Of a DNA stretch of 64,000 bases, positions 16,918 through 27,051 are shown one piece after another. A model generated the notes under the pieces. It made no database searches. It was not told where the DNA came from and was given only the letters and a program-made list of their open reading frames with translations. Source of the stretch: Clostridium gasigenes. Lineage in GTDB: Bacteria; Bacillota; Clostridia; Clostridiales; Clostridiaceae. Both the position numbers and the translations under genes were made by a program. Location of the stretch: assembly GCF_900104115.1 (NCBI RefSeq), contig NZ_FNJM01000005.1:1-64000 (forward strand), written 5' to 3'. Positions within the stretch are counted from its first letter, which is position 1. Each line of letters starts with the position of its first letter.

Positions 16918-17645
16918 GATTAATAATCACAAAAAACTATGAAGAATTAAGCAAAGTAGCTGCAAATGAATTGGCTTCAATAGTAAAAGAAAAGCCAAAT
17001 GCAGTATTAGGACTTGCAACTGGTGGTTCACCAATAGGGATGTATAAAGAGTTAATAAAAATGAATAAAGAAGGAAAGATTGATTTCTCAGATATTACTA
17101 CAGTAAACTTAGATGAATATGTAGGATTATCAGGAGATCATGATCAAAGTTATAGATACTTTATGAATGCAAATCTTTTCAATCATATTAATATAAATAA
17201 AAATAAAACTTTCGTTCCAAATGGGTTAGCTGAAAATATAGAAGAAGAATGCAGACGGTATGATGCTAAGATACAAGACCTTGGTGGAACTGATGTTCAA
17301 TTATTAGGTGTTGGAAACAATGGACATATTGCATTTAATGAACCCGATGCAAACTTAGTAGCCGGAACCCATTTAACAAGCTTAACAGAAAACACAATAG
17401 AATCCAATGCAAGATTCTTTGATTCAAAAGCAGAGGTTCCTACGACCGCTTTAACTATGGGGTTAGGCGAAATAATGAAATCTAAGAGAATAATAGTTAT
17501 AGCAAGTGGAGAAGGAAAAGCAGAAGCTGTTAAAGCTATGTTAAACGGAAAAATTAGCACTGACATGCCAGCATCAATGTTACAAATGCACAGAGATGTA
17601 ATTGTTATAATAGATGAAGCGGCAGCTGAGTTGTTAAATAAATAA
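16914..17645 (+). CDS. nagB: Glucosamine-6-phosphate deaminase
   Basis: This 243-residue enzyme converts glucosamine-6-phosphate to fructose-6-phosphate and ammonia. LATGGSP (about 34-40) binds phosphate, NLDEYVGL (about 65-72) holds the catalytic Asp, and GNNGHIAFNEP (about 129-139) carries the catalytic His loop. The length is typical. It overlaps gntR by ATGA. The usual partner nagA (deacetylase) is not next to it and must be elsewhere if the organism uses N-acetylglucosamine. Confidence 0.95.
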   Translation: MRLIITKNYEELSKVAANELASIVKEKPNAVLGLATGGSPIGMYKELIKMNKEGKIDFSDITTVNLDEYVGLSGDHDQSYRYFMNANLFNHININKNKTFVPNGLAENIEEECRRYDAKIQDLGGTDVQLLGVGNNGHIAFNEPDANLVAGTHLTSLTENTIESNARFFDSKAEVPTTALTMGLGEIMKSKRIIVIASGEGKAEAVKAMLNGKISTDMPASMLQMHRDVIVIIDEAAAELLNK

Positions 17646-17679
17646 TGAATTTATACTTTTTAAGAATATATTTATAAGA

Positions 17680-17715
17680 ATTGGTACTATAATAAATAGT
17701 ATCAATTTTTTTTAT
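17680..17715 (+). terminator. Terminator of gntR-nagB
   Basis: TTGGTACTAT, 7 bases, ATAGTATCAA is followed by TTTTTTTT. Confidence 0.85.
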
Positions 17716-17861
17716 AATAATAAGTAATTGTTTTTTGTAAAATTATTATGATATATTATTATATAGTAAAGTAATAATAAGGTATCTGAAAGAAATAATA
17801 GTCAAAGGTGTATATGGACTAGTTATTTAATGGAATATACCTAAGATCGGAAGGTTAAGGA

Positions 17862-19247
17862 ATGGCAAAGATTAAAACTGTATTTATTTGTCAAGAATGT
17901 GGATATGAGACACCGAAATGGTTAGGGAAATGCCCAGATTGTAGTAAATGGAATACATTAATTGAAGAAGTAAAAGAAGTTCAAGGTAAAAGCAGTAGTT
18001 CTACTGCTAGATCTATTAATAAAAAACCAATTACAAAATTAGCAGATGTAATATCAAGTAAGAGCGATAGAATAGTTACTGGGATAAATGAGTTTGATAG
18101 AGTAATGGGAGGTGGAATAGTAAAGGATTCTATTACTATAATTACAGCAAGGCCAGGAGCTGGTAAATCTACATTGTTACTACAAGTTGCAGATAGTATA
18201 GCGAGAAAAGGATGTAAGGTTATATATGCATCTGGTGAAGAAAGTGATAGTCAGATAAAGAATAGAGCAGATAGAATACTTAATGATATAAATGAAAATA
18301 TATGGGTAGTTCAAGAAACTAGTATGGATAATGTAGTAGATGCTATAAATGAAATAGATCCAGATGTAGTAATTATAGATAGTATTCAAACATTCACAAT
18401 GGAAGCGTCACTACCGGCAAGAGCTGGTTCCCCTACTCAAACAATGGAGTGTGCTAATGAATTACTTAGAATCGCTAAAGGTGATAAGAGGCAAAGAGCG
18501 ATTATAATAGTTGGACAAATGACAAAGGCTGATGAATTAGCAGGACTTAGGGCATTAGAGCATTTAGTTGATGCTGTTTTAATAATAGAAGCAGATACAG
18601 ATGAAGAATTACGGGGGTTACTCGCATCTAAAAATAGGTTTGGAAGTACAGGAGAAATGGGGTTCTTTCAAATGAGTGAAAAGGGTATGATATCTATTGA
18701 TAATCCTTCGGAGTTCTTTATGACAAAAAGAGATGATGGTGAAATAGTTTCAGGAAGTACATTAACTGTAATCAAAGAAGGTTCAAGACCTATAATTATG
18801 GAAGTTGAGAGTTTGGTTTCAAAAGCATTTACTCCATATCCTACAAGAATAGGAGAAACATTAGGTAAAGATAAGCTAAATACATTAATATCTATACTTG
18901 AACAAAGAGGTGGAATAAACCTTTATGAGAAAAATGTAATAATAAAAACAACTGGTGGTATGAAAATTAAGGAGCAAGGAATTAATCTGGCGGTAATTAT
19001 GAGTATAGTATCGTCTATAAGAGATAAAGGTATAGAGTCAAATATTGCATTCATAGCAGATGTAGGACTTACAGGGGAACTTAAAAAGGTTCCTTCTTTA
19101 GAGGGTAGAGTTAAAGAACTTGGAAGAATGGGATTCAAAAAAGTATATGTTGCTAAGGATTCGTTTGCAACAGGCATTAAATTTGATAATATAGAAGTTA
19201 TTGCATTAAAGACTTTAAATGAAGTTATATATAATGTATATAAATAA
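17862..19247 (+). CDS. radA: DNA repair protein RadA (Sms)
   Basis: This 461-residue hexameric DNA-branch-migration helicase acts in recombination. It has an N-terminal zinc finger CxxC-x(n)-CxxC (CQEC...CPDC, about 10-27), Walker A ARPGAGKST (about 94-102), the RadA-specific KNRFG motif (about 257-261), and a C-terminal Lon-like domain. disA follows about 140 bases downstream, as in other Firmicutes. Here clpC is separated from radA by the redox and nagB genes. Confidence 0.96.
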   Translation: MAKIKTVFICQECGYETPKWLGKCPDCSKWNTLIEEVKEVQGKSSSSTARSINKKPITKLADVISSKSDRIVTGINEFDRVMGGGIVKDSITIITARPGAGKSTLLLQVADSIARKGCKVIYASGEESDSQIKNRADRILNDINENIWVVQETSMDNVVDAINEIDPDVVIIDSIQTFTMEASLPARAGSPTQTMECANELLRIAKGDKRQRAIIIVGQMTKADELAGLRALEHLVDAVLIIEADTDEELRGLLASKNRFGSTGEMGFFQMSEKGMISIDNPSEFFMTKRDDGEIVSGSTLTVIKEGSRPIIMEVESLVSKAFTPYPTRIGETLGKDKLNTLISILEQRGGINLYEKNVIIKTTGGMKIKEQGINLAVIMSIVSSIRDKGIESNIAFIADVGLTGELKKVPSLEGRVKELGRMGFKKVYVAKDSFATGIKFDNIEVIALKTLNEVIYNVYK

Positions 19248-19384
19248 TATATAAATATAATTGTTAGATTATTTGAAATATAGTATTATAATCTTTAGGA
19301 AGTAAATAGTATAAATTAAAAATTATTAATAAATAGAACTTAAGAAAAGACGTAAAGAGAGAATCTAATGGATTGGGTGAGTGT

Positions 19385-20449
19385 ATGAGAATAAAAGACG
19401 ATAAAGAAATAAAAAATATTTTGCAATTAATGAGTCCAGGAACGCAACTTAGAGAGGGTCTTGAAAATATACTAAGAGCTAAAACTGGCGGGCTAATAGT
19501 AATTGGGGATGGAGAAGAAATAATGGAACTTGTAGATGGCGGGTTTCATATAAATGCTGAATATAATCCGGCGTATGTTTACGAATTAGCTAAAATGGAT
19601 GGGGCAATTGTTATAAGCAGTGATATTAAAAGAATAATATGTGCAAATACACAGCTATTACCTCAATCGACATTGACTACTTTTGAAACTGGAACTAGAC
19701 ATAGGACTGCTCATAGAGTGGCAAAGCAAACTGGTAATATAGTAGTTGCCATATCTCAAAGAAGAAATATTATAACTATTTATAAAGGTGAAATTAAGTA
19801 TGTGCTTCAAGAAAGTAGCATAATACTCGCAAGAGCTAACCAAGCGGTTCAAACGCTTGAAAAATACGTTAATGTTTTAGAACGAGTAATAAATAATCTT
19901 AATTTATTAGAATTTCAGGATTTGACAACACTATTTGATGTTGTTACAGCTATTCAAAGAACAGAAATGGTTATGAGAATAGTGGAAGAAATAAAGAAAT
20001 ATATAGTTGAACTTGGAAATGAAGGTAGACTTATATCAATGCAATTAAATGAATTGGTAAGATATATTGAAAGAGATGGTATATTACTGATAAGAGATTA
20101 TTGCAAGGAAGGGCTAGATTACAATGAAATATATAATGATATTCAAAGGTTAAATTCAGAGGAATTACTTGATTTAGATTTAATAGTAAAGTACCTAGGT
20201 TATGGTGGAATATCGTTAGTTGATACATTAATATCGCCACAAGGATATAGAATAGTATTTAAGGTGCCAAGAATACCAACAACAGTAATTGAAAATTTAG
20301 TTAAACATTTTAAAGAATTAAAATATATAATAGAAGCTAGCACTGAAGAACTTGATAAAGTAGAAGGTATTGGGGAAGCTAGAGCTAGAGCTATAAGAAA
20401 TGGATTAAGAAGAATAAAAGAACAAATATATTTAAAAAATGAGATTTAG
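19385..20449 (+). CDS. disA: Diadenylate cyclase DisA
   Basis: This 354-residue octameric enzyme makes c-di-AMP from two ATP while scanning DNA. The DAC domain carries MDGAIVIS (about 69-76) and GTRHRTAH (about 102-109), the DGA and RHR catalytic motifs. A helical linker and a C-terminal helix-hairpin-helix domain follow ([10 protein letters not shown], about 330-339). The start at ATG 19385 is preferred over an in-frame TTG at 19373. RadA is known in Bacillus to modulate DisA activity, and the receptor gene darA is also in this window. Confidence 0.95.
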   Translation: MRIKDDKEIKNILQLMSPGTQLREGLENILRAKTGGLIVIGDGEEIMELVDGGFHINAEYNPAYVYELAKMDGAIVISSDIKRIICANTQLLPQSTLTTFETGTRHRTAHRVAKQTGNIVVAISQRRNIITIYKGEIKYVLQESSIILARANQAVQTLEKYVNVLERVINNLNLLEFQDLTTLFDVVTAIQRTEMVMRIVEEIKKYIVELGNEGRLISMQLNELVRYIERDGILLIRDYCKEGLDYNEIYNDIQRLNSEELLDLDLIVKYLGYGGISLVDTLISPQGYRIVFKVPRIPTTVIENLVKHFKELKYIIEASTEELDKVEGIGEARARAIRNGLRRIKEQIYLKNEI

Positions 20450-20475
20450 CAAGCAATATTATATTTGAATGGGAA

Positions 20476-20511
20476 AAAGAAGAGCAGATTGAATTTCAAC
20501 CTGCTCTTCTT
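20476..20511. terminator. Hairpin between disA and the convergent NCGC-protein gene
   Basis: AAGAAGAGCAG and CTGCTCTTCTT form an 11-bp stem. A T run exists on the minus strand (complement of GGGAAAAAGA). It overlaps the stop codon of the minus-strand gene. Confidence 0.75.
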
Positions 20512-20908
20512 ATCTAAATGTGAATTTGCCAAGGGTGTCTATTTTATTTTGTTCCTTAAGCAAAACGTCATAAAGGTTTATATCTATGCTATTACACAAT
20601 GAAGTTAAATAAAATAATTCATTACCAATTTCGCTTTCTATAATATCACGACAGTTATCACATAAAGTTCCATTTAGGTGACTTTCAAGAGTGTAATCAA
20701 ATTCATTAAGTATTTCATTTTCTTCGTGTAGATTTTGTTTCTTAGCATTTATTTCAACACAGCCACAGTTTGTTACTGCTTTGGCTATGGCTCTATTAAC
20801 TCTAGCACTGGATTCACTATATTTAGTCATTATATCTAATATGCTTTTATGTCTTAGTAGTGATTCACTTACGTTATTTTGAAAGTTATCAAAAATTATA
20901 TCTTTCAT
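20510..20908 (-). CDS. Conserved clostridial NCGC-motif protein, function unknown
   Basis: This protein has 132 residues. It has three visible parts: an N-terminal helical segment (FDNFQNNVSESLLRHKSILD), a Cys motif TNCGC (about 46-50), and a second Cys pair CDNC (about 83-86) followed by an amphipathic helix EIGNELFYLTSLCNSIDINL. That last part looks like the end of a MazG-type helical domain. The Cys pairs suggest a bound metal. I recall similar clostridial proteins carrying a DUF1573 label, but cannot verify it. The start at 20908 is chosen because AAGGAG lies 9 bases upstream. Confidence 0.7.
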   Translation of the reverse strand: MKDIIFDNFQNNVSESLLRHKSILDIMTKYSESSARVNRAIAKAVTNCGCVEINAKKQNLHEENEILNEFDYTLESHLNGTLCDNCRDIIESEIGNELFYLTSLCNSIDINLYDVLLKEQNKIDTLGKFTFR

Positions 20909-21197
20909 TTGTATCAACTCCTTACTATTATTGGGATTGGCGTGTAATAATTACAAAGGGCTTGGAAGAGTCTTGTTAATATCTCCAGCACAGATATTAA
21001 TGTTAGTACTATAATAGCTAATTTGCAAAAAAAATTATAGGGGGTACAAAAAATTAAATAAAAATTAATTCGAAGGATTATTTATTTTAGAAAATATTTC
21101 AGTATGTTATAATTAATATAATTCTTATTATAAAAAATAAATAAAAGAGAATTATATTAGATATTTATGTCAATAATCAAATAAGGAGGTGAATTTT

Positions 21198-22310
21198 ATG
21201 TTAAAGAAAGTATTAAGAGGTATTTTTACTATTATAGGCTTAGTAATTGGTTATATTGTGGGTTATGCTGTATTAAATAATCCAACAGTAAAAGAAGTTA
21301 ATTTCCTATCAACAGCAGTGGGAACGGTATCATCTACTATTTTTATAATGTTAATTTTTGGCGTTATATTATTTTTAATTTCTCCACGCATATATAATTC
21401 AATATCAAATCTAATAGAGTATGCAGAAAAAAATATTCAAAAGCTAAGCGCAACAGAAATATTATATTCAGCAATAGGCATAATAATAGCCGTAGGAATA
21501 ACATCGTTAATAGGGTATCCAATAAGAAAGATAAGCCAACTTTTAGATTCGGATTTAGGTGCGGCTTTAGGTTTGATAATTATTTTGTTATTGAATTTAG
21601 TTGCAGCTATTATAGGGGCAGATGTATTTATAAAAAAGAAAGATAGTATTTCAATGTTATTAAGTGGTCTAAAAAAAGGGACAGGGAAAGAAAAGAAACA
21701 TAAACCTGTAGTTAAAACTATAGCTAAGATTTTAGATACATCGGTTATAATAGATGGAAGAATTTTCGATATATGTAAAACAGGATTTGTAGAAGGTCCT
21801 CTGGTTATTCCTAATTTTATACTAGATGAATTAAGACATATATCAGATTCGTCAGATTCACTTAAAAGGAATAGAGGGAGACGAGGGTTAGATATATTAA
21901 ATAAAATTCAAAAAGAATTAGATATAGAAACTCAAATTTGGGAAGGTGATTTCCCAGAGATAGCTGAAGTTGATAGTAAACTTTTAAAATTAGCTCAAGT
22001 TTTAAAAGGAAAGGTAGTAACTAATGACTTTAATTTAAATAAAGTAGCGGAATTCCAAGGAGTTCCAGTACTTAACATTAATGAGTTAGCAAATGCAATT
22101 AAACCAGTAGTTCTTCCAGGAGAAGAAATGAAAGTTTTAGTAGTTAAGGATGGTAAAGAACCTACTCAAGGAGTAGCATATTTAGATGATGGAACTATGA
22201 TAGTTGTAGAAGGTGGAAGAAAATTCATGGGATCGCCTTTAGATGTAATAGTTACATCAGTGCTTCAAACAGCAGCAGGAAGAATGATTTTTGCTAAACT
22301 TAAAGAATAA
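21198..22310 (+). CDS. PIN-TRAM membrane protein (YacL-like)
   Basis: This 370-residue protein has about four membrane helices in the first 150 residues. A PIN-type nuclease domain follows, beginning [15 protein letters not shown] with acidic residues in NFILDELR and [10 protein letters not shown]-terminal TRAM domain (about 300-370) completes it. This is the Bacillus YacL architecture. The RNA target is unknown. AAGGAGGTGA is placed for the ATG at 21198. It is directly followed by ispD (15-base gap), as in other Firmicutes. Confidence 0.92.
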   Translation: MLKKVLRGIFTIIGLVIGYIVGYAVLNNPTVKEVNFLSTAVGTVSSTIFIMLIFGVILFLISPRIYNSISNLIEYAEKNIQKLSATEILYSAIGIIIAVGITSLIGYPIRKISQLLDSDLGAALGLIIILLLNLVAAIIGADVFIKKKDSISMLLSGLKKGTGKEKKHKPVVKTIAKILDTSVIIDGRIFDICKTGFVEGPLVIPNFILDELRHISDSSDSLKRNRGRRGLDILNKIQKELDIETQIWEGDFPEIAEVDSKLLKLAQVLKGKVVTNDFNLNKVAEFQGVPVLNINELANAIKPVVLPGEEMKVLVVKDGKEPTQGVAYLDDGTMIVVEGGRKFMGSPLDVIVTSVLQTAAGRMIFAKLKE

Positions 22311-22325
22311 GTAGTAGGTGGAAAT

Positions 22326-22994
22326 ATGGTAAGTGCTATTATTTTAGCTGGTGGTAGAGGAAAAAGGATGGGTTCTGAAATCAGTAAGCAATATATAGAA
22401 ATTAAAGGCAAGCCTATTCTTTATTATACTTTAAAGAAATTCATTGATTGTAAATCTATAGATAGTATTACTTTAGTTTTACCAGAAGATGAAATAGAGT
22501 ATTGCAGACGTGAAATTTTAGTAAGATATTCGTTAAATATAGATAATATAGTTGCTGGGGGTAAAGAAAGGCAAGACTCTGTTTGTAATGGGTTGGAAAG
22601 TATGATTAATACAAATATTGTATTAATCCATGATGGCGCAAGGCCATTTGTTTCTAATAAAATTATTGAACAGGGAATAAAATTTGCAAAACTATATGGA
22701 GCAGCAGCTCCCGGAGTTACTCCAAAGGATACTATAAAAATAAAAAACAAAGAAAGTTTTTCTGTAGACACACCTAATAGAGAAAATTTAGTTGCAATTC
22801 AAACACCTCAGGTGTTTGATTTTAATACAATATTAGAATGTCATAAGAAAATAAAAAAAGATAATGTGGTTGTTACAGATGATACTATGGTAGTAGAGTT
22901 ATATGGTAATAAAGTGTATTTATATGATGGTGATTATACTAATATTAAAGTTACAACACCGGAGGATTTAATATTAGCAGAAAGACTTGTTTAA
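22326..22994 (+). CDS. ispD: 2-C-methyl-D-erythritol 4-phosphate cytidylyltransferase
   Basis: This 222-residue enzyme is the third step of the non-mevalonate isoprenoid pathway. [10 protein letters not shown] (8-17) is the nucleotide loop, [11 protein letters not shown] follows it, and HDGARPFV (about 102-109) and TPEDLILAE near the end are family motifs. It is co-transcribed with the PIN-TRAM gene. IspF, often adjacent or fused, is not present here. Confidence 0.95.
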   Translation: MVSAIILAGGRGKRMGSEISKQYIEIKGKPILYYTLKKFIDCKSIDSITLVLPEDEIEYCRREILVRYSLNIDNIVAGGKERQDSVCNGLESMINTNIVLIHDGARPFVSNKIIEQGIKFAKLYGAAAPGVTPKDTIKIKNKESFSVDTPNRENLVAIQTPQVFDFNTILECHKKIKKDNVVVTDDTMVVELYGNKVYLYDGDYTNIKVTTPEDLILAERLV

Positions 22995-23006
22995 TTACGT
23001 GGTATG

Positions 23007-23035
23007 TTGACATAGTTTTAGCCAAAAGATATAAT
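23007..23035 (+). promoter_or_regulatory. Consensus sigma-A promoter for the T-box/proS transcript
   Basis: TTGACA at 23007-23012, exactly 17 bases, and TATAAT at 23030-23035. The expected start is near 23042. Confidence 0.9.
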
Positions 23036-23041
23036 AAATTC

Positions 23042-23262
23042 AGTTAAAACTTAATAATAGTAAAGCAGTGAAGAAGAATAGTAGAAATCGGTATTCAGAG
23101 AGAAAATTCATAGGCTGTAAAATTTTCAATAGATTTTGAACCAAATTTTGAGTTGTAGGTAAAAACTATCGGTTTAATACCGTTATCATTTTAGAGAACA
23201 AATTTAGGTGGTACCGCGATATAAGTTCGCCCTAATTAATTATTAGGGTGGACTTTTTTTAT
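23042..23262 (+). promoter_or_regulatory. T-box riboswitch, proline specific
   Basis: The T-box core AGGTGGTACCGCG is at 23206-23218. A terminator follows, pairing GTTCGCCCTAA with TTAGGGTGGAC and ending in a T run (about 23225-23260). In stem I, GAA-CCA-A places the specifier CCA (Pro) at 23141-23143. The UGGU of the antiterminator bulge fits a tRNA ending in ACCA. Uncharged tRNA-Pro should permit read-through into proS. Confidence 0.93.
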
Positions 23263-23407
23263 TATCTAAATATATAAGAGTTTAAGACAGGTTATGTAGT
23301 GAATAGTTATTTTTTAGATATGTCTAATGATGTAGTGACGTGTAGACTTTGTAAAAATTAATTTATAGTGCATTTAACTAGTCTAGAAATAAGGGGAGGA
23401 AATAATT
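23263..23407 (+). other. Untranslated spacer between the T-box and proS
   Basis: These 145 bases contain no open frame with a ribosome binding site. It is longer than usual for a T-box leader and could hold a second promoter, but none stands out. Confidence 0.5.
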
Positions 23408-25117
23408 ATGAAAATGGCAAATATGCTTGTATCAACATTACGAGAGGTTCCAGCAGAGGCTGAAATAGATAGTCATAAGTTAATGCTAAGAGCAGGTATG
23501 ATAAGAAAGATGGCTTCAGGAATATATAATTACATGCCTTTAGGATTAAAAGTATTAAAAAACATAGAAGAAATAGTTAGACAAGAAATGAATGATGCAG
23601 GAGCACAAGAATTTTTAGCCTCAGCGATTTTACCAGCAGAATTATGGCAAGAATCAGGAAGATGGGATGTTTACGGAGAAGAAATGTTTAGATTAAAAGA
23701 TAGAAACAATAGAGAATTCTGTCTTGGACCAACACATGAAGAAGTATTTACGGATATGGCAAGAAATGAAATAAAGTCTTATAAGCAGTTACCAGTTAAT
23801 TTATATCAAATTCAAACTAAGTATAGAGATGAAAGAAGACCAAGATTTGGGATAATGAGATCAAGAGAGTTCATTATGAAAGATGCATATAGTTTTGATA
23901 AAGATCAAGAAGGTCTAGATGTATCATTTGATAAAATGAATGAAGCTTATGTGAAAATATTTAATAGATGTGGAATAAATGCTAAATGTGTAGAAGCAGA
24001 TTCAGGTGCTATTGGTGGATCAAACTCTGCTGAATTTATGGTTAAATCTGAAGTTGGAGAAGATGATGTAGTATTCTGTAATGCTTGTGATTATGCAGCT
24101 AATATGGAAAAGGCACCTTCAACAGTGGATAAGGCAGAAAAAGAAGAGGCTAAGGAATTAGTTAAAACAGAAACACCGAATATAAGAACCATTGAAGAAT
24201 TAACTTCATTTTTTAATACTTCAGCTAAGAAGTTTGCAAAAACATTAATATTTAATGCTGATGGTAAAATAGTAGCAGTTATGGTTAGAGGCGATAGAGA
24301 AGTAAATGAGACTAAAGTTTCTAATGATTTAGGTGGAATAGCTCAACTAGAAATGGCATCTGCGGAAGATGTATTTAAAGCTACTAATGCGGCCATAGGA
24401 TTTGCGGGACCAATAGGAATAAAAATTGATGAACTTTTAGTTGATGAAGAAGTAGCAAATATGTATAACTTTATTGTAGGTGCAAATGAAACAGGATTCC
24501 ATTTAGAAAATGCCAATTATGGAAGAGATTTTGAAGGTAAGGTTGGAGATTATAGAAATATAACTATAGGCGAAAAATGTCCAGCTTGCGGATCAGAAAT
24601 AACAATAGCAAGAGGAACAGAAGTAGGTCATATATTTAAGCTTGGAACAAAGTATTCAGAAACTATGAAAGCCACATTTATGGATGAAAATGGTAAGGAC
24701 AAACCGTTTGTTATGGGTTGCTATGGGATTGGAGTTACAAGAACAATGGCATCAGTAATAGAACAACATCATGATGAGTATGGGATAACTTGGCCTTTGG
24801 CATTAGCGCCATATCATGTTTCAGTAATACCTGTAAATATAAAAGATGAAGAGCAAATGGAAATAGCAGAAAAGTTATATAATGAACTTAGAGCCTTAGG
24901 GGTAGATGCATTATTAGATAATAGAAATGAACGAGCTGGAGTTAAGTTTAAGGATTCAGAACTAATAGGTATTCCAATGAGAATAACAGTTGGTAAGAAG
25001 ATTGGTGATGGAGAAATTGAATTTAAGTTAAGAACTAAAGAAGTAGAAGTTATAAGAGTAGAAGATGTTATTAATAAAGTAAAAGAAGAATTTAAAAAAA
25101 ATAATTTTAAATTATAA
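23408..25117 (+). CDS. proS: Prolyl-tRNA synthetase, bacterial type
   Basis: This 569-residue class II enzyme has the long bacterial form. Motif 2 lies in [17 protein letters not shown] (about 139-155). An inserted YbaK-type editing domain (about 225-380) clears Ala-tRNA-Pro. Motif 3 is in GCYGIGVTR (about 438-446), and a C-terminal anticodon-binding domain follows. Its expression is controlled by the proline T-box upstream. cysS follows after 17 bases and may share the transcript. Confidence 0.96.
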   Translation: MKMANMLVSTLREVPAEAEIDSHKLMLRAGMIRKMASGIYNYMPLGLKVLKNIEEIVRQEMNDAGAQEFLASAILPAELWQESGRWDVYGEEMFRLKDRNNREFCLGPTHEEVFTDMARNEIKSYKQLPVNLYQIQTKYRDERRPRFGIMRSREFIMKDAYSFDKDQEGLDVSFDKMNEAYVKIFNRCGINAKCVEADSGAIGGSNSAEFMVKSEVGEDDVVFCNACDYAANMEKAPSTVDKAEKEEAKELVKTETPNIRTIEELTSFFNTSAKKFAKTLIFNADGKIVAVMVRGDREVNETKVSNDLGGIAQLEMASAEDVFKATNAAIGFAGPIGIKIDELLVDEEVANMYNFIVGANETGFHLENANYGRDFEGKVGDYRNITIGEKCPACGSEITIARGTEVGHIFKLGTKYSETMKATFMDENGKDKPFVMGCYGIGVTRTMASVIEQHHDEYGITWPLALAPYHVSVIPVNIKDEEQMEIAEKLYNELRALGVDALLDNRNERAGVKFKDSELIGIPMRITVGKKIGDGEIEFKLRTKEVEVIRVEDVINKVKEEFKKNNFKL

Positions 25118-25134
25118 AATAAGGAGGGCGTAAA

Positions 25135-26535
25135 ATGAAAATTTTTAATACCCTAACTAGAAAAAAAGAAGAATTCATACCATTAAATCCAGATGAGGTT
25201 AAAATGTATGTCTGTGGACCAACAGTTTACAATTACTTTCATATTGGAAATGGTAGAACGTTTATAATTTTTGATACTATAAGAAGGTATCTTGAATACT
25301 CTGGGTATAATGTGAAGTTTGTTCAAAATTTTACAGATATAGATGATAAAATGATAAATAAGGCTAATGAAGAAGGAACTACAGTAAAAGCAATTGGTGA
25401 TAAATATATAGATGAATATTACAAAGATGCTGATGGGTTAAATATAGAAAGAGCAACTTCAAATCCAAGGGCAACAGAATTTGTTTGTGATATAGTTGAA
25501 TTTGTAAAAGAATTAATAGAAAAGGGCTATGCTTATGAAGTAAGCGGAGATGTTTACTTTAGAACTAAAAGATTTGAAGGCTATGGTAAATTAGTAGGAC
25601 AAAATCTTGATGATTTACAAGCTGGAGCAAGGATTAATGTAGATGAAAGAAAAGAAGATGCAATGGATTTTGCAATATGGAAGGCTCAAAAGCCTGGGGA
25701 ACCAGCTTGGGAGAGTCCATGGGGGGCTGGAAGACCGGGTTGGCATATAGAGTGTTCTTGTATGGTTAGAAAGCTGTTAGGCGACACTATAGACATACAT
25801 GCAGGTGGAATGGATTTAGCATTCCCGCATCATGAAAATGAAATAGCACAAAGTGAAGCTTTAACAGGAAAAACTTTTGCAAAGTATTGGATACATGGAG
25901 CTTTTGTTAATGTAGATAATAAAAAAATGTCTAAGTCGCTAAATAACTTCTTTACAGTAAGAGATGTTTTAGAAGAATATGATGCAGATGTAGTAAGATT
26001 TTTAATGTTATCAGCACATTATAGAATTCAATTAAATTATAGTAAAGATTTATTAGATTCAGCTAAAGCATCAATTGAAAGATTGTATAATGCTATAGGG
26101 AACTTAGAAAGTCTTTTAGAAGAAGTTATAAAAGAAAATATGGATGCAGACGAAAAAGAATATCTTTTATCATTAGATAGCTATAGAGAAAAGTATATAG
26201 AAAAAATGGATGATGATTTTAATACAGCTGATGCTATATCAACTTTATTTGATTTGGTGAAAAATACAAATAGTAACATTACCATTGGTTCATCTAAAGA
26301 ACTGTGCAATAAAGCTCTAGAGTTAATAAGAGAATTAGGGATGCCATTAGGTATTCTTCAAAAATCTACTAAAGTAAGTTTAGAAGATGAGATAGAAGGG
26401 TTAATAGATCAAAGGCAACAGGCGAGAAAAGATAAAGATTTTGCATTGTCAGATAAAATAAGAGATGATCTTAAAGAAAGAGGTATAATATTAGAGGATA
26501 CACCACAAGGTGTGAGATGGAAAAAAGCTGATTAG
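25135..26535 (+). CDS. cysS: Cysteinyl-tRNA synthetase
   Basis: This 466-residue class I enzyme shows [13 protein letters not shown] (about 27-39), in which the HIGH motif is HIGN. Zinc ligands are in the ECSCM and HHENE regions, and KMSKS is in NKKMSKSLN (about 261-269). The length is normal. It follows proS closely with AAGGAGGG and is probably co-transcribed, so proline starvation would also affect it unless it has its own promoter. Confidence 0.96.
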   Translation: MKIFNTLTRKKEEFIPLNPDEVKMYVCGPTVYNYFHIGNGRTFIIFDTIRRYLEYSGYNVKFVQNFTDIDDKMINKANEEGTTVKAIGDKYIDEYYKDADGLNIERATSNPRATEFVCDIVEFVKELIEKGYAYEVSGDVYFRTKRFEGYGKLVGQNLDDLQAGARINVDERKEDAMDFAIWKAQKPGEPAWESPWGAGRPGWHIECSCMVRKLLGDTIDIHAGGMDLAFPHHENEIAQSEALTGKTFAKYWIHGAFVNVDNKKMSKSLNNFFTVRDVLEEYDADVVRFLMLSAHYRIQLNYSKDLLDSAKASIERLYNAIGNLESLLEEVIKENMDADEKEYLLSLDSYREKYIEKMDDDFNTADAISTLFDLVKNTNSNITIGSSKELCNKALELIRELGMPLGILQKSTKVSLEDEIEGLIDQRQQARKDKDFALSDKIRDDLKERGIILEDTPQGVRWKKAD

Positions 26536-26582
26536 ATAGGATGGGCTGCATTTAGCAGCCTTTACTTCAGAGGGGTGGATGT

Positions 26583-26999
26583 ATGTTAGACGATTTAAGA
26601 ATAAGAGAATTTAGTAAAGATAAGGCTAGAAATTTGAATGCATTACAACTAGCGTTAATTGGTGATGGAGTTTATGAAATATTTATTAGAAATTATGTTC
26701 TTAGTAAAGATATAGATTTATCAGCTCATAAAATTCACGTTAAGGCTATTGGATATGTAAAAGCTAAAAGCCAATCAACAATAATACATAACCTAGAATG
26801 TGATTTAACTGAGGAAGAGTTATATATATTTAAAAGAGGAAGAAATACAAAATCAGCTACAGTACCTAAAAATGCTGATGTAAGAGATTACAGAGCGGCT
26901 ACTGGTTTTGAGGCTTTAATTGGATATTTATATTTAATAGGTGACAAAGTGAGATTAGCATATATACTAAGTAAGAGCGTGACTGTAGAATTAAATTAA
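26583..26999 (+). CDS. mrnC: Mini-ribonuclease 3
   Basis: This 138-residue RNase III-like catalytic domain lacks the dsRNA-binding domain. It matures the ends of 23S rRNA in Bacillus. The catalytic region reads LALIGDGVYEIFIRNYV (about 22-38), with further acidic residues in FEALIGYLYLIGD. The neighbourhood (cysS-mrnC-rlmB-yacP-sigH) is the standard Firmicutes order. A 5-bp hairpin near 26543-26560, between cysS and this gene, lacks a T run. Confidence 0.94.
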   Translation: MLDDLRIREFSKDKARNLNALQLALIGDGVYEIFIRNYVLSKDIDLSAHKIHVKAIGYVKAKSQSTIIHNLECDLTEEELYIFKRGRNTKSATVPKNADVRDYRAATGFEALIGYLYLIGDKVRLAYILSKSVTVELN

Positions 27000-27051
27000 G
27001 ATGAAAAAATATTTTCAAAGGTAATTTAATAGAATTTAAGGAGTGATTTTA

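Noticed and set aside
22424-22771. Minus-strand 115-residue frame inside ispD
   Set aside because: It overlaps a certain enzyme gene and its translation has the composition of an antisense shadow.
26543-26560. Hairpin GGCTGC/GCAGCC between cysS and mrnC as a terminator
   Set aside because: The stem is short, the following bases are not a T run, and the genes appear to be in one operon.
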